Part shown: positions 1 through 12,300 of the stretch, in pieces
How positions within the stretch are numbered: the stretch's first letter is position 1
Layout of the letters: every line of letters begins with the position of its first letter
Assembly (NCBI RefSeq): GCF_910592395.1
Contig: NC_088314.1
Coordinates: 64,001-124,000 of the forward strand
DNA from: Lineus longissimus
Lineage: Eukaryota; Nemertea; Pilidiophora; Heteronemertea; Lineidae
DNA length: 60,000 nt
Direction of reading: 5' to 3'
Notes under the pieces: generated by a model
What the model saw: the letters and a program-made list of their open reading frames with translations, nothing else
Told to the model about the DNA's origin: nothing
Database searches by the model: none
Position numbers and translations under genes: made by a program

Positions 1-3000
1 GTACCGCCAGACTGGTCCAACTCGAGTATACGCATCATGATAAACCTTGTGTGATGATCGTCGACAAAGCAGGAAATATACTGGAGAAGAAGACTTTGAC
101 CAAGAAGTACATCCCGTCAGAATGGATCAACTTGCCTCATGAACAACGCCAGAAGGAGGAGATCGTCACACAGAAGGTGATTGCCCAGGTGAAGAATGCC
201 TTCCTGGAGAGTGGTGTACGAATCATTGACTCGCCGGGTCAGGATGAGAATCCACTCCTGGACAAACTGGTGATGGGACATCTGGAGACGATCCTGCCAC
301 TGATCGTGTATGTCATCGATGGCAGGAATCTAGTCACAACCAAGGTGTGTACGACTATCTATTGGAATCATGGGTCTGAGGTGTTGATTACTGTGATGCA
401 CTCTCTCATGGCACTAACCTTACTGCAGAGATGTCTTCATTTCTGAGGTCACTTTGGATTGAACCAAATCATCGTCCACAATACATGCAGAATTCCTAGC
501 ATTAGCTGTTGCGGTTGCTCAGTCAGTTCCAAACATGTCACTCCCATTTCTATTCAAGGTGCTGCCACTATAAAGCGGCCACAAATAAAACCTGTCGCAT
601 TTGGATTTAAACTTATGTGATGCACTGGTTTTGTATTTGCAGGACATTGAAGACATTCGCACCATCCAGAGTAACACTCCATCCAAGAACATCTTCTTCG
701 TTGTCAGCAAACTGGATTGTAACGAAGAGGCAGACACCAGTGAGAGCAGTTACGATGATGAAGAGGATGATGATGATGATGACAGGGAAGAAAGGGTTAA
801 GCAACAGGAGAATAAGATCATGCAAATGGTAGGCATAGTGGTGGTGAAGGGCTGAAACAGGCTCGTCATCAAAGAGGTCATGGGTTAGCATTCAGCAATC
901 TCTAATTTAGCTAGATTCAGTGCATGTCGGTCATCTTCTCTATTAAAATGACATTATTGTGAATGCGGGTTTTCAACCATCAGTCACGGAGGGTTATAGA
1001 TCTTTAAAGTTTTAACAACCTTTTACAGAAAGGAGAGTTGACAAAACTGAATTTCATTTCCAGGTTTTCAACAGGCTCTGCCGGGAGGGCATTCTGGATA
1101 AAGACATCAAAATGGAGGAATGTGATAGAATCTATGGTCTGTCTGCCTGGAGGATTAAAGAGGATCGCCGTCTGCGCAGAGAATTAGAGCAATCAAAAAA
1201 GAAAAAGCGACCAGCGAATCGCTTCACAACAGCCTTTGAAGTCTTCAAGAGACAACTTGTGAGGTTCTCTAAGGTACAGTTGAACTACTTCGTTGAAACA
1301 GCAGCCGAGACTTTAGCAAAGATACACCAAGGTTGCATCAACTTCTTCATTGATGAAGCTAACCGTATCTACAATGATAACAGTAGCTATGACACGTTCA
1401 TCTTGAATGTGCGTGAGAGGGAGGACAGACTGGTCAAAGAACTCAAAGCTAAGATTGAAGAGGAACAGGGACCAATCACAGGCCGCATCAGAAAATTTCT
1501 GCTAGGGATTAAATCCAAAGTTGTCTCTGATGCTGGGATGTATCCTTACAAGGATGTCAACGCTGGGTTGGCATATGCCATGGAAAAGGCCGCAATCCTC
1601 TCAGTGGAGCCATCAGCGGCACCCAGGGACAGGATGAATTCTCTGTATGCATTTGAGCAGCTTGGACCGTTGCTCCTCAAGAAAGGTGCTGATGAGAGAG
1701 AGAGTCTAGACTGGATTAAAGCTGAATCTAATACCGAACCCAGGCCTGACAATCCAGCAACACCAAGTCCACATCTCAGTCCAGATGCCCCACAATTACG
1801 CACCGGTTCAAGGCTATCTGCAGAAGTCTCTTCCTGCCGCTCCAGTGCCGAGATCGATTTTGATGTCCCTCTTGGCCGGAATCAAAATGGTGGCACCACA
1901 GGTGGTAGCAATGATGGAGTGCTCAGTTGGGATTTCCTCTCAGCGGTGCAAGGAGACACCCTGGTGACTGATATGAGGGTCGTCGTTGAATGCCAGAATC
2001 AGATCAGACGTTTCACAAGAGAGAAAGTTGGTCTTGGTTTGTCCAACATGATTTGGGATGACATGATTCGCCCAGGAGGGGTCCTGGATACGTTAGCACA
2101 AACTGCTAAGGGTTTTGATATTGCTGGTGCCTCTGATGACCCTGCTACTGTACTTCGCAATCTGATACATGAGCATTACGAATACAGGTACAACCCAGAG
2201 ATTGAGAAGATGGAAATGAACTTCAAAAGGCGCATCCGCAACGGCATGAAGAGGTTTCTAACCAGCTTGACTGATATGCCACAGACGTCAGGAGGTGTCG
2301 GGAACATACCTGTCAATCAACGTGAATGGAAAGAGCAGATAGCCAGAGAGGCATTCATTGGTGTAAAGGCAGAAGAAGTCATGAAGGAAATCGTCCTGCA
2401 TCTGAAAGATCATGTGCAAGAGGGACATGAGCAGTTCAAAGAGCGCCAGGAAATGGTGGACTATGTGTACCGCCAGCAGTGTCTGATTGGCAAGCAGAAT
2501 AGACAGACAATCCGGGACTGTGCACCAAAGATTGCCGAGTTGGAAGTGCGCTCACTTGACCTCATCCATGCACACAGGTACAACCCCTTCACACCTGTGC
2601 GTAACATAGGAATGGGAGCCCAGTGTATTGTCCAGACCATTGATAAACTGGGACCGAATGGAGAAGTGATGGTGGTCAAAAGGCGCGAAGTAATGACAAT
2701 ACAGGAACTACAGCAAGTAGCACTGGAAGTCCATCACACAAGGTCAGTATTTTTTGCTTTCATTCCTTGCCTCAAAGTCAAAGTGTCATACGATTGTAGA
2801 ACTCTTTGCACACACAGTCTTTTGGCAAGTTCAAAATTCACGCCCGTATTACGTATCCCTATAGATGTTTCGTATGATATATTCACATCCTGCACAATGT
2901 TGAGAGGTAAAACAAAAAGGATTTTTCCATTTACATGTTAATCAGTGTCCCTATCACATATCGTGCATTGGGATTGTGTAAGATGTGAAAACACCATACG

Positions 3001-4387
3001 TAACAACAATATGAATACGCCGATAGTCTCTAATGACTTGAACATTACCTGGGAGAAGAAAGACTTGGTTCAAACCAAAGACACTTGAATCGACACAAGG
3101 ACAACTTCCTCCACTGCACCACAGGACTCACACTGTCTCGTGTTTTACAGGAATGTTGACCATCCAAACCTTGCCAAGTTGCACGGCTGCACAATCAACT
3201 ACTGCTATCAAGAAAACCAACCAACGAAAGCAGAAATGTGCCTTTTCTACAAGCAAGAAGAAGGGGACTTGCTGTATATGATTGCTAACCGACGATTTCC
3301 GGAGTTGACGGATCGCCTAGTGATGGCGTTACAGGTTGCAGAGGCCGTGAAGTATCTACACGACAAGAACATCACACACCGTGACATCAAGGGAGCCAAT
3401 GTTTTGGTAAATAACTTTCTGTTGACAGTAGATACATGACTGAGAAATAATGCTTTGATAAAGCCATGGGCTGGGCACTTAACTTGTGCTGTGAGGTGCA
3501 GAAGTGAATGTCTGTGAAAGCACTTACATTGGGATTGCCCCACTTGTCATCTGAATGCTGTCTGTCTGGCTCAAATATTCAACCATCAAGAGCTGGGGAC
3601 TTTATTCAGCTGCCAATCTGATCTTCTAGTAGCCCTGCCGTGTGCGTGACCACTTGTCATCTGAATGCTGTCTGTCTGGCTCATATATTCAACCATCAAG
3701 AGCTGGGGACTTTATTCAGCTGCCAATCTGATCTTCTAGTAGCCCTGCCGTGTCCGTGACCTGTGCGGACAATAGAAGAACTTCAACAATTAGTAATGAA
3801 ATGTAGATTCTTCAGCTGTTAAAGATGACAAGCTAATCACTGCATCAGTCATATAGCCTCAATCTATAATTTGCAGTCCTAAATATGTGGTAAAGTTTAT
3901 TTATGTGAACTGTAGACAGTACAGTCTATATATTGGGAAAGCATCTCTCGAAATAATAGCTACTTTACCTTCCTGTACATTATCATTGCAGGTTGACCCA
4001 GTCACAAACCATGTCACACTCACAGATTTTGGACACATGAAACCATTTGGATTGACAGCAGAGACAATCTGTGGAACACCAGGGTTTATGGCACCAGAAC
4101 TACTGGAGAAAGGTCTTCATGCCGTGCTCTGTCCTGCAGTAGATATCTATGCTTTTGGAATATTCCTGTGGTACATCGTAGATGGCACCGGCTTTGACCC
4201 GTTTATGAGCAAAGGCTATTTACAGGTTTTTGAAGAGACAAAGAATGGTGTTCGCCCACCACTCAATCCCTCGTATCCCAAGAACTGTGTGGATCTGATG
4301 ACTTCATGCTGGCAAACAGATCCAAACAAACGGCCATTCATAAAGGATCTTGTGATAAGGTTGAAAGAGATCATTGAGGGAATGTAG
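1..4387 (+). CDS. DSTYK: DSTYK-like dual-specificity protein kinase with N-terminal dynamin-like GTPase region (5' partial)
   Basis: Five coding exons join in phase: 1-344, 643-828, 1064-2742, 3151-3406 and 3992-4387 (stop TAG), all with GT-AG introns. They give 952 residues, with the 5' end missing. Numbering from the window edge, residues 76-79 (DSPG) resemble a GTPase G3 motif and 136-139 (SKLD) a G4 motif. An Asp/Glu-rich insert follows at about 142-160, then a long charged, probably helical region. The kinase domain spans about 690-950. It has a glycine loop GMGAQC (692-697), the ATP-site lysine in VVKR (Lys715), HRDIKGAN (812-819), DFG (833-835), APE (855-857) and VDIYAFGIFLWYI, which is a DSTYK-family hallmark. 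All catalytic residues are present, so I infer an active kinase. The third glycine of the loop is Cys. Human DSTYK is a regulator of FGF/ERK signalling and cell death; the role in this animal is inferred only. A paralogue within the DSTYK-like family is possible. Confidence 0.88.
345..642 (+). other. DSTYK-like intron 1
   Basis: The intron runs from the donor AAG|gtgtgt to the acceptor tttgcag|GAC and is phase 0. Translation reading through it from exon 1 hits a stop at 446, and the reading frame is restored only after splicing. I see no other feature in it. Confidence 0.85.
3541..3760 (+). repeat. 110-bp tandem duplication in DSTYK-like intron 4
   Basis: Two head-to-tail copies (3541-3650 and 3651-3760) are almost identical; the differences I see include tcaaat/tcatat and tgtgcgtgac/tgtccgtgac. 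The duplication lies inside intron 3407-3991 and does not touch a splice site. The near identity suggests a recent duplication. Confidence 0.9.
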
Positions 4388-4869
4388 GAGAATTTGAAAT
4401 GCAATGATTGAAACATTGTTCCCTGTTTCTATAGAGGATGAAGTGATGTTTCACATTAGGCTCTCAGCAAAGGTCAAGATTAAATGGTTTTGGCAGCAGA
4501 GTACAAGTCTGGCTTTTGCTTCCATGAGACTCATAGCCCTGAAGAGCCTCTATATCTAAGCTCTACTATTATCTCAACACCAGACGAGATAAGCTTTGGA
4601 ATATCAGTCAGTCCACAGGTCCTTTGTGGAGACCAAACAGTGAACATTGTTGTAAACGATTTAGAACAGTTGAGTAGAGTGCACCACCTGTAGGTTAGTA
4701 GAGTAGGTGATCCAAGGGGCCTCCTTTATACACACAAGTAGGATAAACTGCATAGTGTTTCTGCCACTTCCATGCTTTGCGCCAGGGAATATTTTTGGTT
4801 GAAACCTCGACATAACATGATGTTAAAATCTTCCTCCTTGTTCCTGCATTTGATTTGCATTAATACAAT

Positions 4870-4978
4870 AATAAAGAGTGAATTGATACAGTATTAGCAA
4901 CACCTGCCCACTCTCATGAGCTCTCTTTCACTAATGTTCCTTGGTATTTAACAATCATTTCATTCAGGAAACAATAAA
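4870..4978 (+). terminator. Candidate polyadenylation signals of the DSTYK-like gene
   Basis: Two canonical AATAAA hexamers occur at 4870-4875 and 4973-4978, about 480 and 590 bases after the stop codon. Either could end the mRNA. The region 4388-5372 is the tail-to-tail interval with TSR1 and holds only the two 3' UTRs as far as I can see. No clear AATAAA was found on the minus strand for TSR1. Confidence 0.5.
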
Positions 4979-5372
4979 ATATTTTAGTATAATCCTAGTT
5001 TATCTGACATGATATCACAAGCAACCTTTGAACGTGACCCCAGGACACACAAGAGACCAGCTATTTGACCAGAACAGGGGAGGCCACCACTAACGTGTGA
5101 TGAGGATTGAAATTTGTGGCCATTCTTCCTGTGGGCATCCTAGTCAACAGATGCACTGAGGAGATTTCACAGACCTAATCCAGTTAAAATCACACCAAGG
5201 TTCACTTAGAAATTCACAACGATAGGCATAAAATACTGATTGCACCAGTATCTTCATAAGATCTAGTCATTACAAAACTCCTCCAAACATATTTTGTGAC
5301 AGTGTTAAGCTCATCTTTAAAAACAGCACATCACATCTGTGACGAAGATCTTCTTTGAATATACCCCCAGGT

Positions 5373-8300
5373 CTAGTCATCAAAGATGTCAAGGCCTGTA
5401 TCCATCTCCATGACGACTGGGGCTGTCGTTGACAATGGTGGGGGCAACACATGAGGATCGTACGTCCATTTTGGATACATCCTCTTGTACAACATCATCA
5501 GAACTGTATCCTGAGATTTCAGCTGGCTGTCAAAGACACATTTCATATGACCGTGGGTACCTGAAAATAGAAGGTTCAAGGATTAGTTCTCTTGGGTGAA
5601 TCCACTGCTCTGCCACGGGTGATGGAAGATGCTGCTGGTGAAAGGTGCAAGGATTGTTTTTTTTGTGGCAATCCATCTATGGAGAAAAGTGGGTTGTCTG
5701 ACAGACATTTCCTAAGCTCTACATCTAACTTGATACACCTGAGACACGCGATTCATCAATATAGAGAAACCAGTGCAAGTCACCAATATGACGTTTTGGC
5801 GAAGCTGAATCTGGTAGTTCGACTAGTACAAACCCAGTGGCTCCCTGATGTGTCCTCTTCGTCCGTACTTGGTGCGTAACTCGACCGGCTTGAACCATAG
5901 GATATCCTCTGAAAGCACAATAAACAATCATCATTTGGTGCATTCTTTTTTGAGCCTTAATGAGCCAGTGGGTAATCAAATCTGGTAGTGGTTGCAGTCA
6001 CCTCTGTGCCTCTTCAGGGGCTCATGAGGGTCATTTGCTGGGTCTGTTAGCTCATGTGACACCATTCATATCATCACCAGTTGGTGTTGTCGTTATGATG
6101 TTTGTCTTGAAAAGGTACATGCCTTTCTGCGCCATCTACAGAGATCCCATTCAACAATGGTTGGTTTTGGCCAGTTCATGGAGTAAGCCGTGCCGAGATG
6201 ACGCTCATGTACTCACCCCTATTGAAGAACATGTAGCGAACCACAGCCATTTTCTTGTTGATTTTGAATGGATGACCACTGAGAACAATCCTCTTAGCAA
6301 TGATACGAGCTGGATTAACACTAAGAACAGAGCCAGAGGCAACAAAGTCTTGGCTTCCTGAAATGGAGAGATGAATGTTACCATGAGCCGGTCAGAACAG
6401 CCCTAACTCAAAAGATTTTTTTCACTTGTTTTTTTTCTGCTCAAAATGAAGAAACATCATCAGCTCCAAAAATGTTTGGCTTTGAAATTTGTTTTCAATT
6501 TTTCAAAATTTTGAACTGTTATTCTAGTCCCTGATCTTACCATCCATGTTTTCTTTGAACATCATGACAGACGCTGGTGGGAAGATGATCGGAGCATAAA
6601 TGGTCGCCACATAAGCCCCATCGTTACGCAGGAACCGCTCAAACTGGAAGAACAGATGAGTTAGACATGATCAGCTTATCAACAAGCACATTGATGAATC
6701 AAAGTGGCTAACCTATTGGCTTCTGTTTGTCTGCTTAGTAGAAATCACTTGCCATTTCACTCACTGAAATGTGAGAGCTGCTATTCTGGATCAAGAGCCA
6801 AAATGCTACAAGAGTGGCACCTCTATGATGCATTGACCAAGTGGCTCGCCGCAGTCCAGTCATTTCAATATACCTTATGTTTACCAGCGTTGGTGTGCTG
6901 GGAATAGATTGGACACGCAGCAAATCGGCGATACCCTACATGGAAGATCATTCTCTCCTTTGACTTGATTGGCTGTCTGTTGCTGGGCAGACGTTTCATG
7001 ACAAGGTGTAGAATAGACATCTTCTGTTCGTGGGGTCGGAGACCGTACACCACCAGGGGGTGGTTCGGTTTGATTGTGTCTGCAATGAAAGGTACATGCC
7101 ACTTGCTATTGTATTATCAGTTAGAAATAAACCGTCACTCTGTTGAATGAAGCTTCATTCAAGGATTACAGTTTATTACATGATCAACACAATCTATGGA
7201 ACCTTGAAGTACTTTATTGCATTGTAATGATCCAATGCCATGTTTCAGCGATCCATACAGTGATGTATTGTTATTATAGTACTTGCTTAACTCTTTCAGT
7301 GCCCAGGATTTGGGCATTTTTGGGCATTGTCACTACCCAAAATCTCACAAAAATAATTGAGATACACTCATCAAAATTCTTCAAAACCTTTGTCTTTACC
7401 TCCTGTTTCAATAAAACAGCAGTAATAAGTAGGGGCATACAAGGATTATGTTCTAAATTTTTTTGAGGGAGTGGTATTTTTGGCCGATTTTCACCATTTT
7501 TCACCTAAAATGAGGGGTGGCAAACCCCACCCCACCCTCTCAGTCGAAAAAATTATTCAATTTGGACGCCCCAGGCCAGAGAAACCATATGAACCACATT
7601 TGAGTAGCTGGGGACATCTGGTGTCGTCTGGAGGAACTAAAATACCTTAATATTTAGGACGTACATGTACGTCCTTGGGCACTGAAAGAGTTAATCAGGA
7701 CAGTGATGTTATGTGTGTATTGAGGTAGACAGAGCTGTGGGTACTATCCCTAGGCTTTCAGTACAGTTTTGAGTTTCAGCCAGAGTTGCCAAACATTCTC
7801 TCCTACTTCAGGAGATCAAAGTGACATAACAATGCAAGTTTCATGCCTCACAAGTTACACACCACCAACCCAGTTATCAAATCACTGGAGTTGTGCGAGT
7901 GATAGACCACTGACCATCATTGCTCTTTCCAAAATTTTCAAAAAGATGTCACCACCAGTAGAATCATGATCTGCAATTACTCACCAAGAATAGCCCTGGG
8001 CACATTTTCAATGTGAAGGGTGACATACCAACCAGGCTGAAACGAAATGAGAAACATCAAAGTTCTCGCAATCAAAATTAGGATAGAATGATTCAAATTT
8101 TACAGTCCTTCAAACAGACCTAATGTTTTTAATGATTTTGATTTCTTTAGAATTGGCGGCAAGAGCAAACACAGAGCTGGGATGATCCATTTGCTGGTGA
8201 TTTTGACAAGATCACCTGAATGATGTCATCTTGTCGGCTCAAAACCTCTACCCACCATTGCTCCATCTTCCATCTCTTCAGCCAGAATCTTCTTCTTCAT

Positions 8301-9358
8301 TCGTCTGAAGTCATCAAACTGGAAGATCCGGGCGTAATCCGCTGGCAAGTTCTCCTTCGGATCCCAGGGTGACGTACGGAAGCTCTTCAGTCCACGGTAT
8401 CTGGAATGGGCAAGGACCTTATTTGATAGCTTCTTATGAAGCTGGTCATGCTTTGACAAGGTCATGTTTTGACAATTTGTCAAAATGTCAACAATCATGC
8501 TTGAAATGTTTAGTCTGAAAAGTTTTAGCTTTAAGGCTGTATCAGAATGACATTGTAGTTGTAATATTTCATATTGCTCTCACATGAGATCTCACATAGG
8601 CTTCTCTGGCCTGATTATCCCTCTCACTAAATTAGCGAGGTGTCAACTGAATACCTCCCACATCAGACTCGTACAAATTCAAACAACACGAAACTCTTAG
8701 GTCAAACTCCTTAGTGTAAAAATCACTCTTTACAGCAAACACATTTACCTGGCAAACCTGTCCTTTGCTGGCACATCTTTTGGTGTGTCAACTTCATCAG
8801 GGAACATTTCATCTATTCTAGACTCCTTGTACTTTGAAAGCAGTTTATCTTCCTCCTCGATGTCAAAGGCAGCGTCATATTTTGTCACATCACCACCATC
8901 TGTCACGGTCATCTGTAACATGTTTCAGGCATAGTTTAATTGCACCAGAGGTCATCTGTAAGCTTGATCAAGTTTCAGTTGGTTCCCCTAGGTTCCTCAC
9001 TTCCTCCTACATTACATATCTACTAGCACTTACAACACAGGACAAACATGGCATGGCTCTCAAATCAATGCTTCCAACAGAGAAAGTTTTTAACCTATAC
9101 TATTGAAAAGCACTGCCCATCAGCTGAGGTCCACATGCTTTAGTATTCAGTATTGAAAGACTGGAGGTTGAAGAGAAGCCATTCACTCAAGTTTCATGCA
9201 GTTGCTCACTCTCCGGCTGGATGAAGGTAGCATCAACTCACTGTTACAAATTCCTCATCATCTTCATGAATCTCCTCATCCTCCGACTCAGAACCCTCTT
9301 CTTCTGCTTCCATTGCATCATCTGCTTCATCGTCATCATCGTCATCATCGTCATCATC
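5373..9358 (-). CDS. TSR1: TSR1 exons 10-18: acidic linker and C-terminal ribosome-biogenesis domain
   Basis: Exon 10 (residues 408-446) is an acidic linker opening with about ten Asp/Glu codons made of GAT/GAC repeats. Exon 11 has the conserved [14 protein letters not shown]. Exon 12 has [17 protein letters not shown] and YARIFQF, near identical to vertebrate TSR1. Exons 13-17 continue the RIBIOP_C-type domain: [68 protein letters not shown]. Exon 18 ends with [16 protein letters not shown] and PKWTYDP plus a variable tail of about 25 residues. All introns here are 0.2-0.9 kb. Confidence 0.95.
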
Positions 9359-12300
9359 CTGCAAGACATGAAATAGACGTCTGGTTACTAGGGTGCACAA
9401 TAAGGGACAGGAGACACCATACTCCTGAGTTTGGTGCCCCCCCCCCCTCACATCCCTATAAGCACCTTACCAACATAAGGACTCAAGTTCGCGTTAAAAT
9501 TCCCAGGGTGAACATGTCTCCACCTTTCCATCACCACTACTGCTTGTTTTTTCTCTGACCAACCAGCTCAGAGATTGCACACCTTGTGATAGGTCATTTG
9601 TCTCCGATTCAATCAAAGGCTGTGTCCACAGCCACAACATGTGGTTCACCGCTTATCATGCAGCACTCATCTCAATATGACAAATCACTTGACCAACGTA
9701 ATCACCCTGAGCTAGGGTTTTTCTTAAAGCAGAACACGCCACACCACATGAAGGAAATGAGGTAAATCATCCTCATCATGGGCCGGACAGGGCTGATAAA
9801 TAACAACTATCCAATGAGAGCAATCCTGTACATGGATGTTGTTGCTCTTATGGACATTTCTCATGGACGTGCACCTTGCCACAAGTATTTATTGATGCCT
9901 TGTGTTTCTCATAGCAGAAGAAGGCTAAGAACCTGATGAAGTGGACTGTGTTCCCCTCCTGAGGTGGATCAAAACCCACCAACAATACCCAAAGCCATTC
10001 CCAGTTCACCAAACCATTCAGCACATACCCACCCACTTGAAATCACTGCCATAATGAAGAGCCTCACTTCCTCCCACCTATCAGGCGTTATCTCGATATC
10101 CTCTCAGGAGAGGATGACATCGGTCTCGTCGTTGATTACAAACCACCAATACCCTCGCAGTCACATGATAACAAGGCACAATCATGATCAGACGATACTG
10201 AACAGGAAATCATTGCAGTTACTGAATCCTGCGTTGATTTCCAATAAATAGGTTTAGGCAAATATTCCACAATAGGTCAAGTTGGTTTCACGTTATAACC
10301 TTATAACAAAACAACTGTGAGCATGCACAAAGATAAGGTTTCTGTGGTTATGATCTTATTGGGATCTGTTTTTAAGGATAATCTTGGTACAGAAGGCTGC
10401 GGTCACATTAAGAACTGCTCCCTAACCACCTCACAACATTTCTTTGAGGAGACAGACTTCAGGGTAATCTCAGAGTAATTGCCTCAGTCGGACAGATGGA
10501 ATGACTGATGCACACACACACGCACAGACTAGGGCTATCCTATATCCCTACTGAACTCGTCTGGTGGCATATGAACCCTGGGGCGGGCAGGAGAACTACT
10601 TTTTCTGGCCATGAATACCTGATGAGAGACGCAGCCTAATGAGACATAGATTTTATCCTTTTAGGTTGTCTGTCTCAAATGAGTTCAATTACGCCAAGTG
10701 ATCGTTCATCATCATTCAAATAACATTGATATTGGTCTGAAGATTCTTTTTGAAATCTACTGTACATCGAGTGACCAGTTAGAAACTTGCAATTCCTTAA
10801 TAGACCACAGATAGTTTGTGTGAGGGTTGGGAAAACTGACTCACATCATTATGATGAGTGTTTCTGGTTGGTAGTTTGGAGCTTGCCGTGTTTCCTACAT
10901 TCCAACAAACCACCCATGCTTGGTTCAAGGGCACCAGCAAATAAACAAGTTGCAAAGGAAGCACAAAGCAATAACACCATCATGTCGAGTCATTCCTCAT
11001 CTGGACATCCCGACATCGAGATCTCTCTTATTCAGCTGACAAGATAGATGACCGACCCAAATAAGTCATCCCTGCAACAGGCGCCGATCATTGTTCTAAT
11101 GGTCAGTGGTCGGCATGTTTCATATTCACGAATGCACCATGATCACTGAACACAATGAATTGCTTAGGTTGCCTGAGGTCAAGGTGACACATCAGCAAGA
11201 CAATCTCCACTCAAGCTTTGGTTTATTGTCAGTTTTTACCTTCACAATGAATTTAGAAAAAAATAATTGGATTAGTGTTAAAGAAATCTTGGGGTGGCCT
11301 TTAGAAAAAGGCCTTTGCCATTCGGAAATTTAAAATTCTTCTTCTTCATTTATTCTTGGTAGTACATGTGTGGTGTGGGGATTGTTGATTACTGGTACAT
11401 TAACAGATAATTGGTCATCTAGAGAAGATCCAGCCAACCAGCTACCACATATTGGAGAGGAAAACAAGGAGAGAGCAGCTGATATAGGATCAAACATCTC
11501 TGCACCAGAAATAATAGACAATATTGCAATGGATCTGGTTCATGATAACAGAGGAGGAATGACCACTGTCGGTGACACTGTACCTTTGAATGAGAAGGCC
11601 AGTTGAACCTTGCAGGGTGTGTGTTCCCTGACGTTTGTCAAAACCACACCATACAGTGCCATGCCTTTATTTCTCACTCCAAGGGAAACCCAATTGGCAT
11701 AGTATTAACATATCAGCCACATCACTAGCTATTCATTTGATAACGTTTCAACCCAGAGTAACTATTTCATGGGTGCGTGCGTGATCCAGCTATTCACTGA
11801 CATCCAGGATCACCGATTAGACGCCGAGGTTCACATGGCATTGCCTTGGATCACTTCATAGAATCACTAATCGTGAGACACGTCAGAAAAATGTGACCTC
11901 TTGTTTGGCGATGTGATACCAGTTGAATGTCGGTCGTCACCAATCAATGTTTTCTCTCAGGAAGAAGTTGATGGTACGTCTGAGTCTTACCATGCCACAG
12001 TTATAACCTTGGCGTTCCTTTACCACACAGAACATTGACCACAACCAATCCACTGGTTAACTCTATGAAAGCCCAATCAGTTCTAAACTATCAATTCTGG
12101 TCAAGTCCTTATTCTGAAATGCGTTTCCAAGTTAAAACTTACCGAGTTTCTGACATTGTAGACATTACTTAGCACATTTTCCTGTACATTCATTTCTGAA
12201 TGCGTAGCATATAAAGTGAGTTGTAATTCGGAAACTTTTCTGAATTCGGACTCTCATCCAAATTTGGAGACTCAGATTCCGAATTCTGAAATGTTTCCAA

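Noticed and set aside
4484-4693. A 69-codon frame after the kinase stop
   Set aside because: It lies in the probable 3' UTR before the AATAAA signals and continues no kinase homology.
5960-6361. A 133-codon plus-strand frame
   Set aside because: It is antisense to TSR1 exon 16 and its introns; the minus strand carries the conserved family sequence.
6410-6530. T/A-homopolymer-rich patches here, at 36410-36530 and at 53440-53580 as one repeat family
   Set aside because: They share only base composition; I could not align a common unit or find element ends.
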